Shown here: positions 1 to 6,275 of the stretch, one piece after another
Position numbering within the stretch: position 1 is the stretch's first letter
How the letters are laid out: each line of letters begins with the position of its first letter
Source: UBA6168 sp964643005
GTDB lineage: Bacteria; Bacteroidota; Bacteroidia; Chitinophagales; Saprospiraceae
Assembly (NCBI GenBank): GCA_964643005.1
Contig: CAZXQI010000164.1
Location: forward strand, 1 to 6,333
Reading direction: 5' to 3'
DNA: 6,333 nt
Position numbers and translations under genes: made by a program
Notes under the pieces: generated by a model
Databases searched by the model: none
What the model saw: only the letters and a program-made list of their open reading frames with translations
Told to the model about the DNA's origin: nothing

Positions 1-82
1 AAGGAGTGTAAAATTCATTTGGCAGTAAGGAGTAATGAGTAAATGTAAGGTAAATGGGAAATGTTCAAAAAAAATTATTTTT

Positions 83-117
83 TTTGGGCTTTAATTCCAA
101 ACAAAGAACATCCTTTG
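83..117 (+). promoter_or_regulatory. Possible Bacteroidota-type promoter of glpF
   Basis: TTTG at 83-86 could be the -33 element and ATCCTTTG at 110-117 a degraded -7 element (consensus TAnnTTTG; here AT replaces TA). The spacer is 23 bases, at the long end of the usual range. Transcription would start near 124-126, leaving a leader of about 20 bases before the glpF ATG. The placement is sensible but the -7 match is imperfect, so this is a weak call made from position and motif alone. Confidence 0.3.
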
Positions 118-118
118 T
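101..118. repeat. Short inverted repeat in the glpF leader/promoter
   Basis: ACAAAG (101-106) and CTTTGT (113-118) are perfect 6-base arms around a 6-base spacer. The right arm overlaps the TTTG of the proposed -7 element, so the dyad could be an operator or simply chance in A/T-rich DNA. No T-run follows it, so it is not a terminator. Confidence 0.3.
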
Positions 119-145
119 CAATCTTCAAACAAAACAAAAAACACA

Positions 146-937
146 ATGACGCCATTTTGGGGAGAGTTTATCGGTACAATGCTTCTCATCCTCTTAGGCG
201 ACGGAGTCGTCGGAGGAGTGCTTCTAAAAAATTCCAAAGCTGAAAACTCTGGTTGGATAGTGATTACCTTAGGTTGGGGTCTCGCCGTTACGATTGGCAT
301 TTATGCTGTGGGGCAATTCAGCGGAGCGCATCTCAACCCTGCTGTGACTCTGGCCTTTGCCTTAGAGGGCAGCTTCAACTGGGCCAAAGTTCCGGGCTAT
401 ATTTTAGCGCAAATGCTGGGGGCTATCGCCGGCGCCATCTTGGTTTGGCTCCACTATCTGCCGCACTGGAGGAAAACAGAGAACCAGATAGCCAAACTAT
501 CCGTCTTTGCTACCGTCCCCGCCATTCGGTCTTCCTGGTCTAATCTTCTCAGCGAAATCATCGGCACGTTCGTATTATGTGCGGGCATTCTTTTTATCGG
601 CGCCAATAAATTCACTGAAGGCCTCAATCCAATTGTCGTCGGGGCTTTGGTGGTAGCCATTGGATTGTCCTTAGGCGGAACCACCGGCTATGCCATCAAT
701 CCAGCGAGGGATCTCGGGCCGAGGATTGTGCATTTCTTGTTACCGGTAGCCGGCAAGGGAGATTCAGACTGGAAGTATGCGCCCATCCCCGTCATTGGCT
801 CCATCATCGGAGGACTACTCGGCGCCGCCTTTTACCTGACTTTTTTCAAAATGGAAATAAAGGCTGTTTCCTGGGTAGTTTTTGCCATCTTCGCAGTTGC
901 CATCTTTCTGGCTGTACGCCAGCAGGCTAAGCGCTAA
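146..937 (+). CDS. glpF: GlpF-type aquaglyceroporin (MIP family channel)
   Basis: A 263-residue inner-membrane channel expected to pass glycerol and other small neutral solutes by facilitated diffusion. Both half-helix signatures are present: GAHLNPAVT (60-68) and GYAINPARD (181-189). The Asp directly after the second NPAR marks glycerol facilitators rather than strict water channels. By alignment to E. coli GlpF the selectivity filter reads Trp44, Gly173, Tyr182, Arg188, against W/G/F/R in E. coli. Six membrane helices fit about 5-27, 37-57, 83-105, 131-152, 160-177 and 212-234. A further hydrophobic stretch at 242-257, followed by a basic end (RQQAKR), is not part of the classical fold. The ATG at 146 is preceded by an A-rich leader with no Shine-Dalgarno and begins just before the first helix. 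No glycerol kinase or glycerol-3-phosphate dehydrogenase gene is adjacent, so the physiological substrate is inferred from the family only. Confidence 0.93.
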   Translation: MTPFWGEFIGTMLLILLGDGVVGGVLLKNSKAENSGWIVITLGWGLAVTIGIYAVGQFSGAHLNPAVTLAFALEGSFNWAKVPGYILAQMLGAIAGAILVWLHYLPHWRKTENQIAKLSVFATVPAIRSSWSNLLSEIIGTFVLCAGILFIGANKFTEGLNPIVVGALVVAIGLSLGGTTGYAINPARDLGPRIVHFLLPVAGKGDSDWKYAPIPVIGSIIGGLLGAAFYLTFFKMEIKAVSWVVFAIFAVAIFLAVRQQAKR

Positions 938-1011
938 ATCGTCAAAACAAGTAGCTATTTAAATTCGGTCGCCATTTGAAGAAAATTAAAAACATACAGG
1001 TAAAATCTACG

Positions 1012-1030
1012 GGAAACTACGCGCCATGAA
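1012..1030 (+). repeat. Dispersed intergenic near-repeat, copy 1
   Basis: GGAAACTACGC at 1012-1022 recurs exactly at 6088-6098. Continuing through CCAT and AA, 17 of 19 positions agree between 1012-1030 and 6088-6106. AGGTA also lies 14 bases (998) and 15 bases (6073) before the respective copies. This copy sits between glpF and tsaE and encodes nothing evident. It may be a fragment of a genome-wide intergenic repeat or a protein-binding site. Confidence 0.45.
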
Positions 1031-1050
1031 GCCTCTTCTTAAGCATCGTT

Positions 1051-1079
1051 TTGACATAAATAGTTGCCAAAATAATAAT
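1051..1079 (+). promoter_or_regulatory. Possible promoter of tsaE-ald, sigma-70-like spacing
   Basis: TTGACA (1051-1056) and AATAAT (1074-1079) are separated by 17 bases, the classical -35/-10 arrangement. Transcription would start near 1086, about 14 bases before the TTG start of tsaE. The primary sigma factor of Bacteroidota normally prefers TTTG and TAnnTTTG, so this resemblance may be fortuitous. No TAnnTTTG match is seen in this gap. Confidence 0.25.
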
Positions 1080-1099
1080 TCAAAATAAGCACAAGCCCA

Positions 1100-1528
1100 T
1101 TGACAGAATTTGTCGCTCATTCGGAAAAGGATCTGAGTAAGGCCGTAGAGCTTCTACTAAACCGCTTAGGCGGGAGCAAAAAAATATTGCTAACGGGGGA
1201 ACTCGGCGCAGGAAAAACTACTTTTACTCAAGCCTTTTGTCGCCGCCTCAAAGTGCGGGAAGCAGTTACCAGCCCCACTTTTGCCTTAGTCAATGAATAC
1301 AGTTATAAAGACCATGAAAACAGAGAACGCTTAGTTCATCACCTCGACCTGTATCGGCTCAAAAGCTTGGAAGAGGCGCTCGAAATCGGCATCGAGGAGT
1401 ATCTTTACGACGATGACTATTGCCTGATTGAATGGCCGGAAATTATCGAGGCGCTATTGCCGGAGGACATTGTGCAGGTTAAGATTGAAACCCTGGCAGA
1501 TACCAGTCGGAAAATTATAATTTTGTAA
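1100..1528 (+). CDS. tsaE: tRNA t6A37 modification ATPase TsaE (YjeE)
   Basis: A complete 142-residue P-loop ATPase of the TsaB-TsaD-TsaE complex. The complex transfers a threonylcarbamoyl group to A37 of tRNAs reading ANN codons, and TsaE's ATPase activity is needed for turnover. The family landmarks occur in order: Walker A GELGAGKT (33-40), switch-like VTSPTFALVNEY (56-67), HLDLYRL (81-87), and IEWPE (110-114). Length is normal for the family. The start is a TTG at 1100: no in-frame ATG lies between it and the upstream in-frame stop at 1076, and the next part of the protein already belongs to the conserved fold. There is no Shine-Dalgarno. The gene is followed 72 bases later by ald in the same direction with no terminator between, so the two are probably co-transcribed. 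As I recall, tsaE and ald are also neighbours in other Bacteroidota. Cytoplasmic. Confidence 0.95.
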   Translation: MTEFVAHSEKDLSKAVELLLNRLGGSKKILLTGELGAGKTTFTQAFCRRLKVREAVTSPTFALVNEYSYKDHENRERLVHHLDLYRLKSLEEALEIGIEEYLYDDDYCLIEWPEIIEALLPEDIVQVKIETLADTSRKIIIL

Positions 1529-1600
1529 GAATCTGAAAGCAGTAGCCAGAAAGTGATTGCCCGCAAAACCTATTAAACAAACACAGCCAATAAATCCATC

Positions 1601-2833
1601 ATGCCGGAACCATCCAAACCCAAAGTCAATATCCCCGATTCGCTGATAGAGGAACATTTACAAACGCAGACAGAAACTCTCTCGGTGGAGCGCAAGCGCG
1701 GAAGCCTCAGCATCGGCATTCCGAAGGAAGAGACATTCCAGGAAAATCGGGTAGCGCTGGCGCCTTCTGCGGTTTCTACATTGACAGGCTTAGAGCACAG
1801 GGTTTGGATTGAAGCGGGCGCAGGCGCCAAAGCCAATTATTCAGACCACCGGTATTCTGAGGCAGGCGGAGAAATCATTTACAATCGGGAAAAAGTATTG
1901 CAGGCAGATATTGTCTTAAAAGTAGCTCCGCCCTCCCAGGAGGAAATCCGCATGTTCAAACCTAATCAAATCATCATTTCCCCTCTACATTTACCCATAC
2001 TTTCCAAAGAATACATCCAAAGCATTCAGGAAAAACAGGCGACTGCTTTGGCGATGGAATACATACAGGACGACAATGGCACTTTTCCTTTTGTTCGGAT
2101 AATGAGCGAGTTAGCCGGCATCAGCGCTGTGCTCACCGCCGCCGAGTTGATGAGTTCGACTAATGGAGGCAAGGGCGTGCTGCTCGGAGGAGTATCCGGT
2201 GTTCCCTCGGCCAAGATTGTCATTCTCGGGGCGGGGGTCGTCGGAGAGTCGGCAACCAGAGTTGCGCTCGGCTTAGGCGCAGAAGTCAGGGTAATGGACA
2301 ACGACGTCTATAAACTGATGCGTATCCAAAGGCACCTCGGCCAAAAGCTCAACACCTCTACCTTAAATCCTTCCCAGTTGGAAAAAGAGCTGATCAATGC
2401 AGATGTGGTCATTGGCGCCATTCACTCCAAAACTGGGCGCACGCCAATTGTCGTCCTTGAATCTATCATCGAAAAAATGAAATCAGGCTCCGTCATCATT
2501 GACGTCAGCATTGACCAAGGCGGCTGCTTTGAAACTTCGGAGATGACCAGCCACAGCCAACCAACTTTTGTCAAGCACGGAATCATCCACTATTGCGTCC
2601 CTAATATTGCCTCTAAGGTGCCCCGAACGGCCTCTATCGCCATCAGCAATATCCTGACGCCTCTGCTCGTAAGGGCCAGCAAAGTGGGTGGTATGGACGA
2701 ACTGCTCTTCGAACATCCCGGCCTCAGAAATGGCGTCTATACCTATAAAGGCCGATTGACAAATGCTTATTTTGGCCGCAGGTTCAACCTGAAACACACC
2801 GACCTCAATTTATTGATGACCTCAAGACATTGA
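1601..2833 (+). CDS. ald: Alanine dehydrogenase, long Bacteroidota form
   Basis: A 410-residue cytoplasmic enzyme of the AlaDH/PNT family. It is expected to interconvert L-alanine + NAD+ + water with pyruvate + ammonium + NADH. The substrate/catalytic residues known from other AlaDHs have counterparts: Arg50 in ENRVAL, Lys107 in VLKV, His130 in PLHL, and Asp305 in DVSIDQGG. The NAD-binding Rossmann loop is GAGVVG (210-215), with an acidic residue (Asp233) at the end of the second strand, consistent with NAD preference. CFETSEMTSH (309-318) and VKHGIIHYCVPN (324-335) are further family blocks. It is about 40 residues longer than the roughly 370-residue Bacillus and Mycobacterium enzymes: a polar N-terminal extension of about 35 residues precedes SIGIPKE, and the C-terminus runs on to about 410. 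Both extensions fit the Bacteroidota subfamily as I remember it. The ATG at 1601 is chosen because it preserves that extension. Other family members such as lysine-pathway dehydrogenases are less likely given the IDQGGCFE block. Confidence 0.93.
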   Translation: MPEPSKPKVNIPDSLIEEHLQTQTETLSVERKRGSLSIGIPKEETFQENRVALAPSAVSTLTGLEHRVWIEAGAGAKANYSDHRYSEAGGEIIYNREKVLQADIVLKVAPPSQEEIRMFKPNQIIISPLHLPILSKEYIQSIQEKQATALAMEYIQDDNGTFPFVRIMSELAGISAVLTAAELMSSTNGGKGVLLGGVSGVPSAKIVILGAGVVGESATRVALGLGAEVRVMDNDVYKLMRIQRHLGQKLNTSTLNPSQLEKELINADVVIGAIHSKTGRTPIVVLESIIEKMKSGSVIIDVSIDQGGCFETSEMTSHSQPTFVKHGIIHYCVPNIASKVPRTASIAISNILTPLLVRASKVGGMDELLFEHPGLRNGVYTYKGRLTNAYFGRRFNLKHTDLNLLMTSRH

Positions 2834-3044
2834 CAGGTCGCTACGTGGCCGGGTCTGTTTTGCCCATGCAAATTCCCATAGGTTTAGGCCTCCACGAAAG
2901 AAAATTGCCGTCGGATTTTAATTGAATTTTTCCAGTAGGGGAATTACTATTGAATAAGCTTCTGTCAATCCGATTTCATAAGCTATTGAAAATCAGGTAA
3001 GCCCAAACAAGTTGACGCACAAACTTCCAGTTCTCACATCTTTT

Positions 3045-3052
3045 TACCTTTG
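3045..3052 (+). promoter_or_regulatory. TAnnTTTG -7 promoter element before the patatin gene
   Basis: TACCTTTG matches the Bacteroidota -7 consensus TAnnTTTG exactly. The wider TTTACCTTTG (3043-3052) recurs on the opposite strand upstream of trxA. Transcription would begin near 3058-3060, giving a leader of about 29 bases before the ATG at 3088. No clear TTTG -33 element lies 17-23 bases upstream. Confidence 0.55.
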
Positions 3053-3087
3053 AAGGCCAATTGGTTTTCAAAAAATACTCAATAGCA

Positions 3088-5583
3088 ATGAACACCTTCT
3101 CATTTAAAGAAGTCGTCAAGGAAGAAAGTGAAGTCCTGACGGAACGTCGTCGTCGCCTTTTCGGAGAAGAGTCGGCAAAAAATTTTGAAAAAAATAAATT
3201 TGGGATAGCCCTCTCGGGCGGCGGTATCCGTTCCGCTACCATCAATCTGGGCTTTGTGCGAACGCTGAACCTTTTTCGCATTTTGGAAAAGGCCGACTAC
3301 CTGTCCACCGTCTCTGGCGGCGGCTACACGGGAGCTTACATCCAGGCGACTATCAAGGACATAGACTTTAAGCGCACTTCTCAATCGGGAAAAAGCAACC
3401 CTGTCCGGCCAGACGCCATAGAAAGTAAAGATGCTTACGAGCAATTATTTGCCAATGAAAAAATTGAGCATCTGAGGAATTATGGAGATTATCTCATCCC
3501 CGGCCAGTCCAAAATGGGAAAGCTGTGGAATACTATCGTTTTGGCCATTGGCTTTTTGGTCAGTTGGATAATGAGTTTGCTCAGCTTAGGCGTAACGATA
3601 GCCATCATTCTCATTTCACTAAAACTCATCCGTTCCCTGCCATTTTTGAACACGGAAGATTTCGCGCTGAATCTGAATTACGAGGAGAATCAGATCATGT
3701 TTTTCCTGGAACCCTTACTGTATATTTTAGGGAGTCTTGTCGCCCTCCATCTCCTAATCAATTTATTTTTCAAATTTAATCTCGATATTTCTAAAACGTT
3801 TAACCAACTCGAAGCCAGTCTTTCTGTGATTATCCTCATATTTTTTGTGGTTCTCTTCGCCTTTTCCATTGACACGAGCGGAAAGTGGGACAACACAGAA
3901 ATCTTGTATGGTCTGTTAGGGATTTTAGGGCTTTTCATCGTCGGCTTTTTTTTGAATCCCAATGCGCTCAGTTTTCATCGCTTTTATCGGAAGCAACTGG
4001 CCGACGCTTTCTTGCAACAGGAAAAAGATTTTAGGAACCTACCATTAAAGGAAGTCTTTTATCTGGGAAAAAGGAATGAGGAGGACAGGGACGAAGCAAG
4101 GGGGCACCTGGCGCCATATCCGCTCATCAACACCTGTCTCAACCTCCAAAATCCAGGTGGGGATAATAAATTCAAAGGAGCAAAAGCCAGCGATTACTTT
4201 TTGTTGTCGCCCCTTTTCTGCGGATCAAAACTGTCTAAATACGTCAAAACAGACGAGTTCCCCGGATATAGCCGGCTGACGCTGCCGACAGCTCTGACCA
4301 TTTCGGCGGCTGCGGTCAATCCGGGCATGGGGATTTATTCCAACAAAATGCTGAGCGTGCTGATGACCCTTTTCAATGCCCGCCTAGGCTTTTGGATCAA
4401 TAATCCATCCGCCAAATCGAGAAGCGGCGCACTCACTTGGGTCAACTATCTCGTCTGGTGGCCTTCCTATTTTTTTAAAGAACTTTTTTCAAAAATTGGA
4501 ATTGACAATCAAAAGTTGAATATATCCGACGGCGGTCACATAGAAAATCTCGGCGCTTACGAATTGATCCGCCGAGGCTGCCGACTGATTATGGCCGTTG
4601 ACGCCGGCGCCGATCCCAACAGCGCTTTTGAAGATTTGGAAAACCTGTCTATTCGGGTGCGCAACGAACTGGGAATAGAAATCAGTTTCAGACCGGGGCA
4701 GGATCCCACGGAAATCATTCGCCCAAAACCTTCTTCGGGCTATGCTCAAAAGCGCTTTTCCATCGCCGACATGCTGAAAATCTGGGAGGAGTTCGACGTA
4801 AAAGATGAAAACGGCGAGGTAGTCACTTTCAAAAAGCAAACGATAGAAGACGGGAAAGAAGTAAGCAAAGAAATCAAACTGGAGGCGCTGGTCAATTACC
4901 ACTACAAAAAGAACGACCCCAATTATTTGAAATTTTGGGTAGAGTTGAAGGCAGAGCGCGGGATTGATCTGGAGGATGAAGATTACGACCGGCTCCACAA
5001 AAAAGCTGTGGCCGATGTAAAGGCAAAATTTGAAGCGATGGGCAATCAGCCTGGCTTAGAAAAAATCAAGGTCGGAACCTTTGTCTATATCAAATCATCT
5101 GTCACGGCGCCGCGCAAGCTATTCGTGCCGGAGTACAGCTCCGATCTTGAGAAGAATTTAATGTTCGACACCTTCAAGTATAAAATCTATCACCCCGAAT
5201 TCCCTCACGAATCTACGGCCGATCAATTTTTTGATCCCGTCCAATGGGAGTCCTACTTCCAACTCGGTCAATACATTGCCATTGATATTTTGGATTTACC
5301 TGGTTCGCTCAATAGCTACAAGTTTGGAGACATGGACTTCAGCATTGACAAAATCGTCAACCACTTTGATAAAAATGAAAAGCTCTTCGACGGGGCGACC
5401 GGTAAGATTGCATGGGAGGATGTCTCTACGAAGGCGTCTGTTGAAAAAGAGGAAGATGTGTTGGAAATCGCAAGGCCGAAGACGCCGACCAAGAGCGCCG
5501 CTCCGGAGCCAATTCCCGCTCCGACGCCAATGATCAAATCCACCCAGGAAGAAATTGCCGATGAAATGCAATTCAGGATTTGA
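3088..5583 (+). CDS. Large patatin-like phospholipase with inserted membrane helices
   Basis: An 831-residue patatin-family serine acyl hydrolase, expected to cleave acyl esters of membrane lipids with a Ser-Asp dyad. The oxyanion loop GGGIR is at 44-48. The nucleophile is Ser76 in TVSGGGY, so the first Gly of the usual GxSxG is Thr. The partner is Asp481 in SDGGHIENLGAYEL. Between these lies a membrane region with hydrophobic stretches at about 146-181 (long enough for one or two helices), 204-228, 244-261 and 272-289. Blocks I associate with the large bacterial membrane patatins follow: HRFYRKQLADAF (297-308), APYPLINTCLNLQ (342-354), TISAAAVNPGMG (404-415), and FPHESTADQFF (705-715). The tail at about 796-815 is Pro/Ala-rich and probably disordered. 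There is no signal peptide. The ATG at 3088 is preferred to an in-frame TTG at 3061, which would sit almost at the predicted transcription start. The gene appears monocistronic. The true substrate is unknown. Confidence 0.88.
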   Translation: MNTFSFKEVVKEESEVLTERRRRLFGEESAKNFEKNKFGIALSGGGIRSATINLGFVRTLNLFRILEKADYLSTVSGGGYTGAYIQATIKDIDFKRTSQSGKSNPVRPDAIESKDAYEQLFANEKIEHLRNYGDYLIPGQSKMGKLWNTIVLAIGFLVSWIMSLLSLGVTIAIILISLKLIRSLPFLNTEDFALNLNYEENQIMFFLEPLLYILGSLVALHLLINLFFKFNLDISKTFNQLEASLSVIILIFFVVLFAFSIDTSGKWDNTEILYGLLGILGLFIVGFFLNPNALSFHRFYRKQLADAFLQQEKDFRNLPLKEVFYLGKRNEEDRDEARGHLAPYPLINTCLNLQNPGGDNKFKGAKASDYFLLSPLFCGSKLSKYVKTDEFPGYSRLTLPTALTISAAAVNPGMGIYSNKMLSVLMTLFNARLGFWINNPSAKSRSGALTWVNYLVWWPSYFFKELFSKIGIDNQKLNISDGGHIENLGAYELIRRGCRLIMAVDAGADPNSAFEDLENLSIRVRNELGIEISFRPGQDPTEIIRPKPSSGYAQKRFSIADMLKIWEEFDVKDENGEVVTFKKQTIEDGKEVSKEIKLEALVNYHYKKNDPNYLKFWVELKAERGIDLEDEDYDRLHKKAVADVKAKFEAMGNQPGLEKIKVGTFVYIKSSVTAPRKLFVPEYSSDLEKNLMFDTFKYKIYHPEFPHESTADQFFDPVQWESYFQLGQYIAIDILDLPGSLNSYKFGDMDFSIDKIVNHFDKNEKLFDGATGKIAWEDVSTKASVEKEEDVLEIARPKTPTKSAAPEPIPAPTPMIKSTQEEIADEMQFRI

Positions 5584-5589
5584 TTTTAC

Positions 5590-5629
5590 AAAAAAAAAGA
5601 GGGTTTTACAGTACTCCTGTAAAACTCTC
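5590..5629 (-). terminator. Terminator serving trxA (leftward)
   Basis: Arms 5599-5611 and 5617-5629 form a 13-base-pair stem with one G-T wobble around the 5-base loop TACTC. On the minus strand the stem is followed directly by nine T residues (the A-run at 5590-5598), the form of an intrinsic terminator for leftward transcription from trxA. It begins only 7 bases after the patatin stop codon. Confidence 0.7.
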
Positions 5630-5637
5630 CTCGTAAG

Positions 5638-5684
5638 AAAAACCTCCAAATCAGCAATTGCCAGGAGAGGTTTTTCATTTTTTT
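5638..5684 (+). terminator. Terminator serving the patatin gene (rightward)
   Basis: AAAAACCTC (5638-5646) and GAGGTTTTT (5667-5675) form a perfect 9-base-pair stem with a 20-base loop. The right arm ends in five Ts and is followed after CA by seven more Ts (5678-5684). This suits rightward termination of the patatin transcript 55 bases after its stop codon. The large loop makes it weaker than the neighbouring hairpin. It may also slow leftward transcription, as the arm's A-run gives Ts on the other strand. Confidence 0.6.
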
Positions 5685-5721
5685 AAAAAAACAAGTCCTG
5701 TATAAGTGGGGTTGCGCACAA

Positions 5722-6057
5722 TTAATTGACGTGTGCGTCATTCAACTGGTCATCAATTAACTGAGCCAGATTTGCCTGAGTTGTGTAACCGACATGGCGC
5801 TTAACTTCCTTGCCGTCTTTTAAAATCAAAACAGTAGGAATGCTGCGAATACCAAAGCGGGTTGAAACTTCAGGGTTGTTGTCGACATCTAACTTGCCAA
5901 CGAGCGCTTTGCCGTCGTATTCTTCAGAAAGCTTTTCGATGATAGGGGCAATCATACGGCAGGGACCGCACCATTCAGCCCAAAAGTCAATGACAGTGAC
6001 ACCTTTTCTGTCCAGGACTTCTTTTTGGAAATTTGAATCAGTGATTTGAAATGCCAT
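5722..6057 (-). CDS. trxA: Thioredoxin
   Basis: A complete 111-residue cytoplasmic thioredoxin that reduces protein disulfides and is itself recycled by thioredoxin reductase and NADPH. The redox site is WCGPC (29-33). The buried acidic residue that tunes the active site is Asp24 in VIDFWAEWCGPC, and the cis-proline is Pro74 in RSIPTV. The KLDVDNNP and FGIRSIPT blocks are typical. Length is normal and there is no signal peptide, which argues against a periplasmic thiol-disulfide protein. The ATG at 6057 (minus strand) has an A/T-rich leader and no Shine-Dalgarno. The gene converges on the patatin gene and is transcribed alone from a TACCTTTG promoter at 6114-6121, with a terminator at 5590-5629. 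Confidence 0.97.
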   Translation of the reverse strand: MAFQITDSNFQKEVLDRKGVTVIDFWAEWCGPCRMIAPIIEKLSEEYDGKALVGKLDVDNNPEVSTRFGIRSIPTVLILKDGKEVKRHVGYTTQANLAQLIDDQLNDAHVN

Positions 6058-6087
6058 GCTAACAAAATTTAAAGGTATTTAAGATTA

Positions 6088-6106
6088 GGAAACTACGCCC
6101 CATTAA
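6088..6106 (+). repeat. Dispersed intergenic near-repeat, copy 2
   Basis: This is the second copy of the element at 1012-1030, with GGAAACTACGC identical and 17 of 19 positions shared. Both copies read in the same direction on the plus strand. Here it lies in the trxA 5' leader, immediately downstream of the predicted trxA promoter, so in the trxA transcript it appears as its reverse complement. Confidence 0.45.
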
Positions 6107-6113
6107 CACCCTG

Positions 6114-6121
6114 CAAAGGTA
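6114..6121 (-). promoter_or_regulatory. TAnnTTTG -7 promoter element of trxA
   Basis: On the minus strand this reads TACCTTTG followed by CA, an exact match to the Bacteroidota -7 consensus. Transcription would start near 6107, giving a leader of about 50 bases before the trxA ATG. The 10-base TTTACCTTTG is identical to that upstream of the patatin gene. A TTTT lies 22 bases upstream on the same strand as a poor -33 candidate. Confidence 0.55.
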
Positions 6122-6275
6122 AATGGTTTTGAAAGTAGAGAAGAAAACTTTTGCCAAAATAGCGCAGAATGAAAGAATCAACCCAACAAGGTAATAGCGC
6201 TCGTCAAAATCCTTTAGTTCTCTCCTTCCCCCGAATTTTATTGCTGATTTTGAGGGAAATATTTTTTAAAATAGA

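Noticed and set aside
1..60. AAGGAGT at 1-7 and 27-33 with several GTAA-like units
   Set aside because: Low-complexity purine-rich DNA. The AAGGAG strings look like Shine-Dalgarno sequences but no gene start follows at a suitable distance.
67..85. A8-TTA-T8 sequence resembling a hairpin terminator
   Set aside because: The stem is A-T only with no GC-rich part. It is more likely an A/T-rich promoter-upstream tract, though it could mark the end of something to the left.
61..243. A 60-codon open frame before and overlapping the start of glpF
   Set aside because: It overlaps the well-supported glpF start in another frame, has no recognisable domain, and starts in A/T-rich non-coding DNA.
941..1055. 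GTCAAAAC (941-948) and GTTTTGAC (1048-1055) as an inverted repeat
   Set aside because: The arms are only 8 bases and about 100 bases apart, with no target duplication or transposase. Chance is sufficient.
2947..2990. Short direct repeats CTATTGAA (2947, 2983) and ATAAGCT (2954, 2978) before the patatin gene
   Set aside because: They are short, interleaved in different order and in A/T-rich DNA. They do not form a regular array or a recognisable site.
3061..3087. TTG at 3061 as the patatin start
   Set aside because: It would begin 1-3 bases after the predicted transcription start, and an in-frame ATG at 3088 still precedes the conserved domain by more than 30 residues.
4489..4998. A 169-codon open frame on the minus strand
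   Set aside because: It lies wholly inside the patatin gene, opposite its conserved DGG region, and its translation shows no family features.
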